Part shown: positions 24,295-35,391 of the stretch, one piece after another
How the letters are laid out: each line of letters opens with the position of its first letter
Numbering within the stretch: position 1 is the first letter of the stretch
Program-made: the position numbers and the translations under genes
DNA from: Viscum album
Lineage: Eukaryota; Streptophyta; Magnoliopsida; Santalales; Viscaceae
NCBI GenBank assembly: GCA_963277665.1
Contig: OY728121.1
Location: 962,090,097-962,154,096 of the forward strand
Direction: 5' to 3'
Length of the DNA stretch: 64,000 bases
The notes under the pieces: model-generated
What the model saw: the letters and a program-made list of their open reading frames with translations, nothing else
Told to the model about the DNA's origin: nothing
Database searches by the model: none

Positions 24295-25709
24295 CTACGT
24301 CATCTGATCCCCTGCACCATCACCTGGACGCACATATTGCCGTAGTTCTCTAACCTCAGCGATCAATGGCGCATTTACCTCCTCGGAAGCGTGTAGTCGT
24401 GCCTCGAAATCTGACAACCTTTCTGTCATCTGAGCAATAGCAGGACTGACAACCGCAGTGTGTGACACTACAGAATGAGGAATCCCTATTCCATAGGTCA
24501 AACTATATCCATGCCCTTCCCGACCAATAATGCGATGAAAGATCTCATCCCTTCACATGGGAAGCTGTCGCTGGTCCTCTGGCAGATGTTCTAATTCAGC
24601 TTCAAATTGAGCCTGTGAAATATTTAAATATATATAAATATATTAATATACAGATTTTATGTAAGTATTGGTAATGAGTACAAGCACTTACTATCAATGC
24701 TGCAGCCTCTGGATCATTGCGATCACGAGTCCTCATCCACACCGACATTTTATCAGTTGGTGCACCTTGCTCCCGCAACTGTATATGAATAGAATATAAA
24801 CAAAAAACCGTATTAATTAAAAAAAATTAAAAATGAATATTAAATACCTCATGTCGGATCTGAGACACGTGACGAGTCCCGAGCTTGTGAGGTGGTCCCT
24901 GCAATGCTCGATTCTCAGAATGGCGTGTTGACACCTCCTACATTCAATTCATTCAAATTTCAAACAAATCACACATTCTTGAAAATATATATACCAAAAT
25001 AAATATACAAACCACAACACCCTCAGTAGACCAATATGCATCTAAATCACACCACTGAGTCGGGAGGACACCTCTCGGGACTTTTTCCAGAATGTCTAGG
25101 GCACCCATATTTGGTACCCAATGGTCCCTCTTGACTTTGACTTTATAGTCTTTCCACATCTTATGACATTTTCTCATACAAACTGTCCTAAAATCATCGG
25201 GACATACTTTCAAATTTTGCTATTAAACAAAAAAATAACATATGTTATTGTTGTTTATATATAGGGAATAAAGTAAAATGGTCTTCTTACCTGAACCTCC
25301 CTCCAAAGACGATCTAATGTGTCTTGAGGGATAGAAGACCAGTCACGCGTGGTCAATGGAAATCGATGTGGATCACGTATGATATAACCCAGCTGATGAA
25401 TAAATGTAGGGGAATTCCATCCCACATGATGAAATACCTCATCAAATGAAACATCAAAAGTTGTTTCGGAATTCCATGATAATATGCCATGACCAAGGCC
25501 TCTCCTGCGAGAGGAAGAAGCAGTCGAGTCTGATCCAGTTGAAAACAATTTTATATAAAAATTGACAGATGTTATATATATATATTTATTTATTAATTAC
25601 ATAAAAAATAGAGACAATGAAAATCCAACATACCTCGACCTTGAGACGTAGATGCCTCAGATGGATGATGTGGATCTTCTTCCTCTTCCCCTGACATGCC
25701 TGGAGTCAT
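24295..25709 (-). CDS. Transposase_24 (TNPA/Ptta-like) gene of the CACTA element, six exons, one in-frame stop
   Basis: Proposed exons on the minus strand are 25,709-25,634, 25,529-25,291, 25,219-25,013, 24,937-24,848, 24,778-24,692 and 24,612-24,295. Together they give 339 codons with GT..AG borders, the 5' sites including GTAAGAAG and GTAAGTGC. The first intron is phase 1 and the last four are phase 0, and all joins keep frame. The order resembles plant En/Spm Transposase_24 proteins: an acidic/Ser-rich N-terminus, a central Trp-rich block (LWREVQ, KCHKMWKDYK, WCDLDAYWST), then NRALQGPPHKLGTRH, a YGIGIP motif and a C-terminal coiled-coil-like segment. In the family this accessory protein binds subterminal repeats and helps the TNPD transposase. 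The only defect in the proposed exons is a TGA at 24,553-24,555, probably a decayed CGA. Confidence 0.8.
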
Positions 25710-26129
25710 GGAAAAAATTTGTAAGGGGACTATCCAAAGTGTCCAAATGATAAATTGGATTGTTTTTAAAAAAATCAAACTTATACAGTTGTTAATCAAA
25801 CAAAAAGGGATTGAATAATTAGTTGTGAATGAATTTTAAAAAATCAGAAATTTCACAAAACAGATATACAAATTATGTACAAAACAAATCAATGCATAGC
25901 CAAATTTCAAATTGAATTAATAAAAATTCAAGCAGCACATGAACCAAATGAAGAATACCTCAATGGGAAGATACACCGACAATAACATCAATATAACATG
26001 AGTTAAATCACACTAAATATTTATAACTGAATAAACTTCCAAAAGTGAGGATTAAAACATACAAGGATTTATAAAATGTTTAGATAATTTATGATATCTT
26101 AGGCTGAATAGCGGGAAAAAAATTATACC
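25710..26129. other. Spacer between the two CACTA genes
   Basis: AT-rich sequence between the proposed start of the smaller gene and the last recognisable part of the transposase gene. Both genes read leftward, so this should hold the 3' end of one and the promoter of the other. No clear TATA box or terminator was picked out. Confidence 0.4.
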
Positions 26130-29100
26130 ATTCATTAAGAATGCAAATCGACCGTTTCTCCTTCAACAGCCGCTCTGACCCAATAAATATCTTCTTCATG
26201 TTGAACTATGGTATGTTGATCAAGCTATTGGGAAACAAAAGGAACAGTCTCGGGTTAATCTTGTTCAAATACAAACACTCCTCGCTGAGACATTTTGACA
26301 ACAACTTGCCAACTTAGATTCGAAGGCAAAGTAACGAAGAATACTTGTTCTGCTTGTGATGTCAAAATGAAAGATTCATTATCAACTCTTTCATTTCTAT
26401 ATAACATATAGTTAAAATTCACCAATGAAAACTAATATTGATCGACATTACATCCACGCACTGGATAAACCAAATTACACTTTAACAATATGTACTTCAA
26501 CCCGTGTGTGTAAACAAATTCAATGATGTCTATCAATTGACCATCGTAATAACCAGAATCGACAAATGGACAACCGATTCCACTGTTTTGTGTTTCTTGT
26601 TTGTCGTCAACATCTTTAATGCGAAATCGGAAACCATTAGCACCTATAGATTTATAATGACGAGCCGTTATAGATGGACCCTCAACCAGTTGGATAAATT
26701 CTTCAGTTAGCATGGGGTACCCTAACTCCCTCAGCTTGTGAACCTACATAATTCATAGAATTAAATAATGATATATGAATAAATAAATTAGTATAATACT
26801 TCACTCATAATGAAAATAAATTTATACGTACATAATCCATGAACCAATCATGAAAGGACGCATAATGAGACTGTTGAATTTGGAACTCAGTCGCACAATA
26901 CATCTCTTCTTTTATCTCATTAATGTGTTTCCTGCAAATGATAACGCGATGTTTAAATGATCAACTTATGCAAACAAAACATGTAAAAGTTAAACAATAG
27001 AAGTGATAAGATACTTAATGCATTAATGGTGCAACTGATGGAGTATTCAACAAGATATATCGATGCGCTTGTATCCACTTGATGTTGTCCATATCATATG
27101 TGGTTCCTTCTCCAACTGGACCATCCTGAATCTAAGAGGGCTTATATAATTTTGTTTCAACATCCGTAAGATATTCTGCACAAAAAGTAGTACACTCATC
27201 CGTCAAATAACCATTGGCTATTGATGCCTTCAGACGAGCTCTGTTGCGTACAAATCATTTCAATGTACTCAAATACCGCTCAAAAGGATACATCCACCTG
27301 AATTGCACTGGACCAGTAGCCATTACTGCATCAGTTATGTGCACTTTCAAGTGGACCATAACATCAAAAAATGAGGGGGGAAATAGTTTCTCAAAGTGAC
27401 AAAGCGTAAGTACAATTTTGTCCTATAAACTTTATAAATCAATCATTCGTTGATTTATTAAACAAAGATGTCTAAAAAAATTACTCATCTCAATCAACGG
27501 ATGAACAACATTGGGGGATAAACAATAACAAATTGCGATTGGAATAAACTATTGAAGTAGTATTTGATTGTCATGACTTTTCAACCCTTGCAATGTCTTT
27601 CTCATCAGATTCACACACTTTGAAATATTTGAAGAGTAACCATCAGGCACCTTGAGCATCTTCAAAATGGAAAGAAATTTCTCTTTCTCCTTTGTAGTCA
27701 TCATATAATGTGCAGCAGGAATATATGCCTTGTTTCCCTCAGCTATCTGTAAATGCAACTGTTTCCTTAAACCCATTTCTTCCAAATCACGACGTGCATT
27801 AAAATGGTCCTTGGATTTTCCACAGACACATAAAATGGTCCACAATATGTTATCACAAACATTTTTTTCAATGTGCATGACATCCAAATTATGCCTCAGC
27901 ATGTTAGTTTTCTAATACAGAATACTATAAAAAACTTTTCTTTTTCCAATTGTGACTGCGCTACCTACCCACAGATCGAATATTACATACCGGAGGAGCC
28001 ACCAAATCCTGAATTTAATATACCGTGCAGATGTTTTCTTCCTCAATCTGTGATAACATTTCGACTCCTGTCATGATCTTTGGTACTGGGCTGAACTCTC
28101 TAGAACCATCAAATGCCACTATGTCCTTTCTGAACCTATGCTGAGGGGGGATAAAATGTCTGTGACCCATGTATGCCCATTTTTTGGAATGCTTAAGCCA
28201 TACAGATTGTTTACTTTTGTTGCAAAAAGGGAAAGCAAATTCCCCTTTCGTACTCTAGCCTGATAAATTGGCATAAGCTGGGAAGTCATTGATTGTCCAC
28301 AATAAAGCAGCCTGAAGTTTGAACATTTCAATCATTTCACAGTCATAATTCATCACACCATCACCCCAAAATTCATTCAACTCATCAATCAATGGATGAA
28401 GGTAAACATCAATATTATCCCCCGGACTTTTAGGTCCATCAATAAGAGTGGAAATTAATATAAATTGTTTCTTCATACAAAGCCACAGAGGAAGATTATA
28501 TGGAACCAACACCACGGGCCATGTGCTATGAGTTGCACCAACCATAGACTTAAATGGATTGAAACCATCTGCTGCCAATCCCAATCGGACATTACAAACA
28601 TATTTGGCAATGTCGGGATTTCTCTTATAAAAATCCTTCCATGCATGAGAGTCTGCCGGGTGGGTTAACATATCACCTTTATGAACTCTTTCTGCATTCC
28701 ATCTCATTAAATTAGAAACTTTAGATGACATAAAAAATATTTTCAACCTTGGTTTAAGGGGAAAGTAACCCATTTGCTTTACGGAAATTGGTTTCCCCTG
28801 TATCAGAATCTGACTTTGATGAGTCTGATTTCCCCTGTTCTCTTTCCACCTGGAAGCACCACAAACCGTACAAATATCCAAATGGGCAGTTTCCTTTCTA
28901 AACAACATACAGTTGTTTGAACATGCACTTATGGTCTCTTATGTAAAACCTAAGTTCTCTTTCAGCTTACGAGCATGGTAATACAACTCGAGAATCTTAG
29001 CATCGGCAGGAAGAACCTTTTTCAATAACCACAACAACATGTCGAATGATGTGTCTGACCAATGATTCAAAGTATTCAAATGAAACAACTCCACGATAAA

Positions 29101-29574
29101 TGAAAATTTATTGTAAGAAGTACATCCATGATATAATTCTGTTTTTGCACCATCAATTGCTTCATAAAACCTCCTTGAATCATGATCTTCACCAGAGTGA
29201 AGATTTATCTCATCGGTATCAAGATTCTGGATGTCAATGCCTTCAGGATCCAACCCACGTACCATTTCAGTAAGTATTTCATGCATTGGATCATTCATCC
29301 TTGCATCAACATCCATCTGAACAACATCCGTATTTTGACAACGAACATATTCTTCTCCATGAAGAGTCCAACTCTTATAATTTTTCAGAAATACATTAAT
29401 GAATAGGTGATCCCTCACAGTATCTCATGTGAATTGATATCTGTTAGCACATTTTCTACATGGAAAACTAATACAGTAACTTTCAAATCCTCTGGTGAAG
29501 TCAATAAACTGCATAATTCCATTGAAATACTCTCTAGACATTCGATTTGGAAGATCAATCCAACTCTTATCCAT
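26130..29574 (-). pseudogene. TNPD-type CACTA transposase (Transposase family tnp2), decayed
   Basis: The frame starts at 29,574 with MDKSWIDLPNRMSREYF, the N-terminal transposase-associated domain. It continues through an HGE..C linker (28,939-29,418) into the tnp2 core (28,255-28,908), with CTVCGASRWK, YFPLKPRL, MRWNAERVHKGDML, HPADSHAWKDF, VRLGLAADGFNPF, STWPVVLVPYNLPLWLCMK and WTINDFPAYANLSG. Then come LDVMHIEKNVCDNI (27,850-27,900), a DUF4218 part (27,300-27,600; FPPSFFDVMVHL, RWMYPFERY) and a DUF4216 part (26,432-26,713). In-frame stops include TGA near 29,430, TAA near 28,938 and TAG near 28,255, mostly explainable as CGA-to-TGA or TGG-to-TAG. The protein would cut and join element ends in the nucleus. 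This copy cannot make a full product. Confidence 0.9.
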
Positions 29575-29689
29575 AATAAGATCCCTATAACAAACATTTA
29601 CACAAGAAAATTTACATTTTCATTTTTCATATCAAATATATTTAAAATAAATACTAATTAATTGTTTGTTAACCATTTATAAAATAATA

Positions 29690-30575
29690 ATGTAAGTGAA
29701 AGCCCATGTCATAACTGATTTCACTACAAACGTGGAAGGGAGGGGAGTCGAAGGTGGTGCTGCGAGGGAGAGGAGAGGTAGCAGTGGGGAGCCGAAGCCG
29801 GAGCTGGTGCGGCAAGGGAGGGGATGGGCGGCGGCGACGACGGGAAGCCGGAGGAAAGGAGGCGGTGAGGTGGCGACGGTGCAACGAGGGTGGGACGACG
29901 AGGGAGGGGACCGAGGACAGGGGGAGCCAGAATGGATGGGAGGTAGAGGCGAGGGGACGAGTAGCGATCGTGCAGGGAGGGAGGGGATCAGGAGGCGGCG
30001 ATGCGACAAGGGAGAGGACGGTGAAGGAGGGGACGGGTGGCGGTGGTGTGGCGAGGGAGGGGACGAAGACGGAGGGGAAGGGGGTTGGTGGGGTGCGGGG
30101 GTGAGGGGGTGTTCGGGGTGCTGGGGGGAGGGACGAGGGGGCGGAGGGCCGAGGGTGGAGGTCGTAGGCCAGAGGGGATGGAGGCCGAAGGCCAGAGGGC
30201 GGCCGGAGGGCTGCCTGAGGGCCGCTGGAGGGCTGTCGGAGGCGGGTGGTTGGAGGCCTGAGGGAAGAGGGTGGCTGGAGGGTGGCCGCAGGGTGGAGGG
30301 CGGCCGGAGCCAGAGGGAAGAGGCGGAGGAATCCCATAAGAGATGGAGGGCAGGGCGGAGGGCGGCCGACGGAGGGTGGAAGGTCGACGATTATGGCGGT
30401 GAGGGATAGTGCGCGACGGCGAGGCAGGGCGCGCGATGACTGGGGATGGCAGCGACAGGGAGGGCGCGCGGCGACGGGGAGGGTTGAAGGGTTCGGGGGG
30501 GGGGGGGAGGTGGGGAACTTCCTGAGAGGAGGGAGGAGAGGGTTCGGGGGGGGGGGGGGGGGCGCCGAAGCCGGT
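29690..30575. repeat. Purine-rich, GC-rich low-complexity block upstream of the transposase gene
   Basis: The top strand is very rich in G and in GGAGGG, GGCGG and GCGAGGGA words, with poly-G runs near 30,498-30,509 and 30,547-30,562. It lies between the TNPD start and the right terminus, where the promoter should be. Long frames on both strands (Pro/Ser/Arg-rich on minus, Gly/Arg-rich on plus) are products of composition. It could instead be a captured host fragment, but nothing recognisable was seen. Confidence 0.7.
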
Positions 30576-30587
30576 TTTTTAGGGAAA

Positions 30588-30652
30588 CCTAGCGACCGCC
30601 ATTGGCGGTCGCTACAAATAAAGGGGTTCAAAAGCCTATATTTATGGTAGTG
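30588..30652. repeat. CACTA right terminus with subterminal palindrome
   Basis: A palindrome, AGCGACCGCCATTGGCGGTC (30,590-30,609) continuing GCTA, is followed about 35 bp later by the terminal TAGTG at 30,648-30,652. The target duplication ATT follows directly. Confidence 0.85.
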
Positions 30653-32700
30653 ATTCTAATCTGCATGACATTGAAGATGTATCGATCTCAACATGATATT
30701 TTAATTGAGCTATGGAATCCTTCTATCCTGAATGGGAGCACTAATTTGACTGAATATTTCTAGAAATGAAAGAAGAAAAAGTCCTTGTGGATGATTTTAC
30801 TAACCAAGCATCGAATATTAAAGAGAAGGGGATTTAGTTCCTTGAAGATCTAAAGGGATTGGATCTACCCAAATCATCATAATTAAGGAATCTGTTGTTC
30901 AAAAATTTAGAGTTAAGGATTCTCAGTTGATGTGGATCCCAAAGCACTTCACCAGTGAACCTAAATGTGCATGTTTTCAATTATCGGTCGCATTGCTTAC
31001 TTAAAAGGTGATAAACCATGGTTGTATTTAGTTATTAAAACCCATATTTCTCATTGTTGGGAATTTACAAATTGTAAAATTGTAATGTTAGGTAATGGGT
31101 ATTTTCATATCTTGTTCAGCTCTCTAGACGATTTAGAACGAGTATGTAAGCTAGGTAATATAAAACTCAAGCCTGGCCTACTGTGTCTTTCTGAATGGGA
31201 TCTTTCCTTCTACCCAAACACCCATAGGAACACTATGTCACAACTTTTGGTTAGATTTCATAACCTTAACTAGTTTTTCTGGAACCCAAAAATTTTAAAT
31301 TATATAGAATATTGTCTTGGAACTCTTTTAAATATTGACCAGAGAACTCTAAATGGAGAATTAGGTTTATTTTCTAGAGTGATGAGTGATATAAATCTTG
31401 AATCTAAACTACCACAAAACATTTCTTTCAATGATAATTCTTATAAGACTGAGGTGAGAGTAGAGTATAAGAGAAAACCTCTATTCTGTGGCTATTTCAA
31501 AATTATAGGGCACTCAATTCTAAACTGTAGAGTTTTCTATAAATAGGTCTCCCAACCTAATTCCACTGATTGGATTGAAGCTAAAAAGAAGAAAAAGGAT
31601 AAGGGTCCTGCTTTAGATAAACATAAACCTTCTAGGAATAATAATGAAAAACGGATTGTTAAATCCAAAAACATGAACCCCATAGGGGATGAGGTGGGAA
31701 AATCTTAGGCTGACATAGTGGAAGACCATGAAAATAAAGCTAAAGAACAAAGTATAATTGAGGAAATTGAAGCTAGTGTCATGGATGTCTTAAAGCTGTC
31801 CCAATATGAACCTGAAATTTTAATTTTATATTCAAGATTGAGACACCCTAACATCATAGGATAAGCTATTTTCCCTCTAGGAATACCCTTGAAGGAACAA
31901 GATTATTAACCACATGGTCCTATTCCCCTTAATCTTGTAAGATATGAAGAGACAAATTTTGATCTCTTTGAAGAATTAGAAGATATTGTGATGGATTAAA
32001 ATCAATCTATATAGGAACCTATGTCTTGTAAGACCACTTTTAGTTATTACAATCACTTATCTTGTACTACTATAGTTAAAACTTTTGAGGCAGGTAAAGA
32101 ATACATTAATTTCAGGGATGATACTACTACTCTCACCCTGAGGTGTGTAGATGATTGGAAGGTTGACAAGGGCATTGTTCCTAGAAAACCTGTTCATATT
32201 TATCCCAGTTTTGGTAGTGGTATTAAAAAATCTAACATCGTGGAAAATGGTTCTTTTGTTGATGCACACAACAATATGGATGCAGCTAGATAGAATGAAA
32301 CCAATCCCCTTCTGGGATTAGACAAGGATAAGCTACAAGAAAATCCTACACAAAAAAATTTAGGTAACTCTACTCCTTTATCTCTTGACATGCACATTGA
32401 AGTTGGTTACTACAATAAGGATTTCACTATTTTTTCCTCAAAATATTAAAATCTAAATGCTGTGCATAATGCGGATATTTTCAATTGTAGTTCTGTGATC
32501 ACACCTTTCAAAGGTGCTATTCAAGAACCTTCAACATAATCCTTGAATGAAGGTACTTCTAGTATTACTTATTCTAATATTATGAATAAGAAGAAGAAAA
32601 AGTCGATCCCAAAGACGTCCAAAAATTTAAGAAGATCATCTAGACAAAAGGGCTTAGAGGGAAAGAAAGAGGGGAGTTCTAACTCTAAACATAGGTATAA
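30653..32700 (+). pseudogene. LINE ORF1 (DUF4283-like, CCHC knuckle), decayed
   Basis: The stretch at 30,965-31,273 encodes 102 residues, with VMLGNGYFHILFSSLDDLERV and LKPGLLCLSEWDLSFYPN. This is the pattern of the DUF4283 domain found in ORF1 of plant L1 elements. About 230 bases downstream, LFCGYFKIIGHSILNC is a CCHC zinc knuckle with one Cys replaced by Phe. A Lys-rich tail follows (KKKKKDKG, about 31,580-31,610). The later part to 32,700 has no recognised domain. ORF1 proteins of this kind coat element RNA. Many stops are present. The 5' part is separated from the LINE start by the CACTA insertion. Confidence 0.7.
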
Positions 32701-34248
32701 ATGAAGATCCTTTTCTGGAATATTCAGTGTATTGCTAACCCTAACAATTTTATTGTCTTAAAAAAATTCTAAGCAATCAACGTCCTTTGATTTTTTCTAT
32801 TGCTAAACCCAAGTTAAATTTCTCTTCTAATTTACTGCATCTCAGTCGATTTGGATATTTTTTTATAGGTGCGAGTCAAAATAACTCTACTATGGAAACT
32901 CTTTGGATTTTCACACAACCTTCATTGAAAAATGTTAATATTTTATATGTATTTGGGAAATTATTACTTATGATTTTACTCTAGATATAAAAATATATCC
33001 TTCTCCTTTGTTTACGCAAAGAACAAATATCAAGATAGGAGGTATCTCTGGACTGACATCTCCTATCTGAGTTCAAATATACAAAACCCCTAGTTTGTTG
33101 TTTGGGACTTTAATGATATCCTTGCCTCATGTGAGAAAATAGGCATGTCCCACTCTACTATCTCTATGAGAGAATTTAAGTCCAAAATTGAGGATCATAA
33201 TCTTATTGAAATTACTCTCACTGGTTCTAAATACACCTGGTACAGAAGACAATACAATAGGGTAGTAGCCAACAAATTGGATAGAGAGTTCAAAAATGAT
33301 AATGATCTAGATAAATGGGACACCATTTTCAACACCACTCTCCCCAATATTAAGTCTAACCATCATCCTATTATTGTCACGATTTCTTTCAAAACCGTGA
33401 AACTCCCTTTACCCTTTAGATTAAACAAATCTTGGTTCTCACATCCTGAATGTGGTAATATCATTAAAATATTTTGGTCCTCTATGACTCATTATAATGA
33501 TGATTTTTTCTGTTCATTTAAATTATAATATATTAAACAAAATATTAAGGGTTGGTGCAGCTCAAAATCCAAAAAATTGATAGTGACAACCTGATTCATG
33601 AGAATGATCTCCATCAACTTCAAAACAAAAACACCAATTCCGATTTCACTACTGATCAGAACTATGAAATTAAGATTTCTGTTAAACTTAACTCACTTCT
33701 CACCTTTAAGGATAACATGGATAAATAATATTTCAAAATCAAATGGTTAACTGATAGTGACAAAAACACCAAGTTATATAACTCTCTTCAAAGAATAAGA
33801 AAAAATTACAGAACATTAACTCTTCTCAGAATATAGGGACAACATTTTGGATTATGAGGATGATAGTTCCAGTCATGTTGTATCCTATTTTTAGTCCATT
33901 TTTAATGGCCCTGAAATCAATAAATATCACTTTCACGATGTAATTCCGGTTTTTATCAATAAATAAGATAACTATTTTCTTTTAAGCATTCCTCTTGATC
34001 ATTAAATCAAAGATATTGTTCTTAGCTTGAACCCTAATAGTGCCCCAGGTCCTGATGGATTTAATAATGGATTCTACCAGCAATATTGGGATGTTATTCA
34101 AGCTAATGTTTGTAAACTCATAATCCTTCTTTTTTAGGGGCTATCTATCCCATGGGTTGAATGTTCAATTCATCTCTTTGATCCTCATGGTTGATAATGC
34201 CTTAAGGATTCATCTACTCCGACCCATAGCTCTTATTAACACTCTATA

Positions 34249-34623
34249 TGTAACACCCCCGAATGATAAAAGGTTAAATGACTAAATGAGATGAATCATG
34301 TCAACAAGGTGCACCTTCCTTTTCGGGAGCCTTCATGGTTAGAACTCCACAATTAAGCATGCTTGGACTGGAGTAGTGATTAGGATGGGTGACCTTCTTG
34401 GAAGTTTCTCGGGGTGTGTGTGAGTGAAGAAAACACACACTAGAAAGGACATGTGTTGACCTGTGGGGATAGTTACCAGTCAGATGACACATTTGGACAT
34501 GTGGGTGGGACCCAGGGTGGGAACCACGTGTTTGTAGGGAAATTGGGAGTACCTGGAAGGCCAGGAACCGACATCCATTTTAAGGAGGGGTGTTTGTGTT
34601 AATACCGGGGCCCAGTTGTTACA
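34249..34623 (+). repeat. Cassandra LTR 1 (full length, 375 bp)
   Basis: TGTAACACCCCCG start and GTTGTTACA end. Contains the 5S-like segment at 34,333-34,416. Confidence 0.92.
34333..34416 (+). other. 5S rRNA-derived segment in Cassandra LTR 1
   Basis: It matches the 3' two thirds of plant 5S rRNA: TTAGAACTCCACAATTAAGC, then GCTTGGACTGGAGTAGTGAT, then AGGATGGGTGACC. These cover the internal RNA polymerase III promoter elements: box A (34,351-34,366), the intermediate element (34,371-34,376) and box C (34,382-34,394). It is not a functional 5S gene; it is the domain carried by Cassandra LTRs. The copy at 35,476-35,560 (LTR 4) is also long. LTR 2 keeps only 34,816-34,878 and LTR 3 only the last 20 or so bases. 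Confidence 0.9.
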
Positions 34624-34731
34624 TTTGGTATCAGAGGAGGAACCCATCCTTAAGTGTGGTGCATTGCTTGGGTTGAGATGTAGGGCCCACAATGAGGACG
34701 TTGTGCTCTGGGGGGGGGGGGGGGGGTTGAT
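34624..34731 (+). other. Cassandra internal domain 1 (primer site to polypurine tract)
   Basis: Primer binding site TTGGTATCAGAGGAGG begins at 34,625. The polypurine tract ends in a run of 17 G at 34,710-34,726. The 108-bp domain has no coding capacity. Confidence 0.9.
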
Positions 34732-35009
34732 TGTAACACCCTCGAATGATAAAGGGTTAAATGACTAAATGAGATGACACATGTCAACAAGGTGCAACTT
34801 CCTTTTCGAGAGTCTTCCTGATTAGAACTCCATAGTTAAGCATGCTTGGCCTAGAGTAGTGATCAGAATGGGTGACCCGTTTGGGCATGTGGGTGGACCC
34901 ATCGTGGGGACCACATGTCTACAGGGCAACTGGGGTACCTGGCATGCCAGGACCCAACGACCATGTTAAGGCGGGGTGTCTGTGCTATCACCGGGACCCA
35001 GTTGTTACA
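34732..35009 (+). repeat. Cassandra LTR 2 (internally deleted, 278 bp)
   Basis: About 97 bp are missing between GGGTGACC at the end of the 5S-like segment and TTTGGGCATGTGG. The deletion ends at a short repeat (TGACC) that is present on both sides in the full-length LTR 4. Confidence 0.9.
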
Positions 35010-35114
35010 TTTGGTATCAGAGGAGGAACCCATCCTTAAGTGTGGTGCACTACCTAGGTTGAGATGTTGGGCCCACAATGGGGACTTTGTGCTCTAAGGG
35101 GGGGGGGGGGTGAT
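35010..35114 (+). other. Cassandra internal domain 2
   Basis: Same layout as domain 1: primer site at the left, 13-G polypurine tract at 35,098-35,110. Confidence 0.9.
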
Positions 35115-35283
35115 TGTAACACCCTCGAATAGTGATCAGGATGGGTGACTCGTTTGGGCATGTGGGTGGACCCATGGTGGGGACCACATATCTACGGGGC
35201 AACTGGGGGTACCTGGCAGGCCAGGACCCGATGACCATGTTAAGGCTGGGTGGCTGTGCTATCACTGGGACCCAGTTGTTACA
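35115..35283 (+). repeat. Cassandra LTR 3 (further deleted, 169 bp)
   Basis: It carries the same deletion as LTR 2 plus a second one that joins CCCTCGAAT near the start to AGTGATCAGGATGGG. This removes most of the 5S-like segment, including box A. Confidence 0.9.
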
Positions 35284-35391
35284 TTTGGTATCAGAGGAGG
35301 AACCCATCCTTAAGTGTGGTGCACTGGCTGGGTTGAGATGTAGGGCCCACAACAGGGAAGTTGTGCTCTAAATGGGGGGGGGGGGGGTGAT
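35284..35391 (+). other. Cassandra internal domain 3
   Basis: Primer site at the left end and a 14-G polypurine tract at 35,374-35,387. 108 bp long, as domain 1. Confidence 0.9.

Larger units (their letters stand above)
17347..30652 (-). mobile_element. CACTA (En/Spm) DNA transposon, 13.3 kb
   Basis: The element begins CACTACAAAAAAATCGGGC and ends TATGGTAGTG, so both ends read CACTAC inward. It is flanked by the 3-bp duplication ATT (17,344-17,346 and 30,653-30,655), as the family requires. Both ends carry palindromic GCGACCGCCATTGGCGGTCGC subterminal repeats. Two genes lie on the minus strand: a tnp2/TNPD-type transposase (26,130-29,574) and a Transposase_24-type gene (24,295-25,709). About 5.6 kb on the left is filled by a 343-bp tandem array and a G-rich minisatellite. 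Stops in both genes make autonomous activity unlikely. It is nested in the 5' part of a LINE. Confidence 0.93.

Noticed and set aside
29669..30631. 320-codon Pro/Ser/Arg-rich frame (minus) and 237-codon Gly/Arg-rich frame (plus)
   Set aside because: Both come from GC-rich low-complexity DNA and overlap each other. No start context, domain or homologue was recognised.
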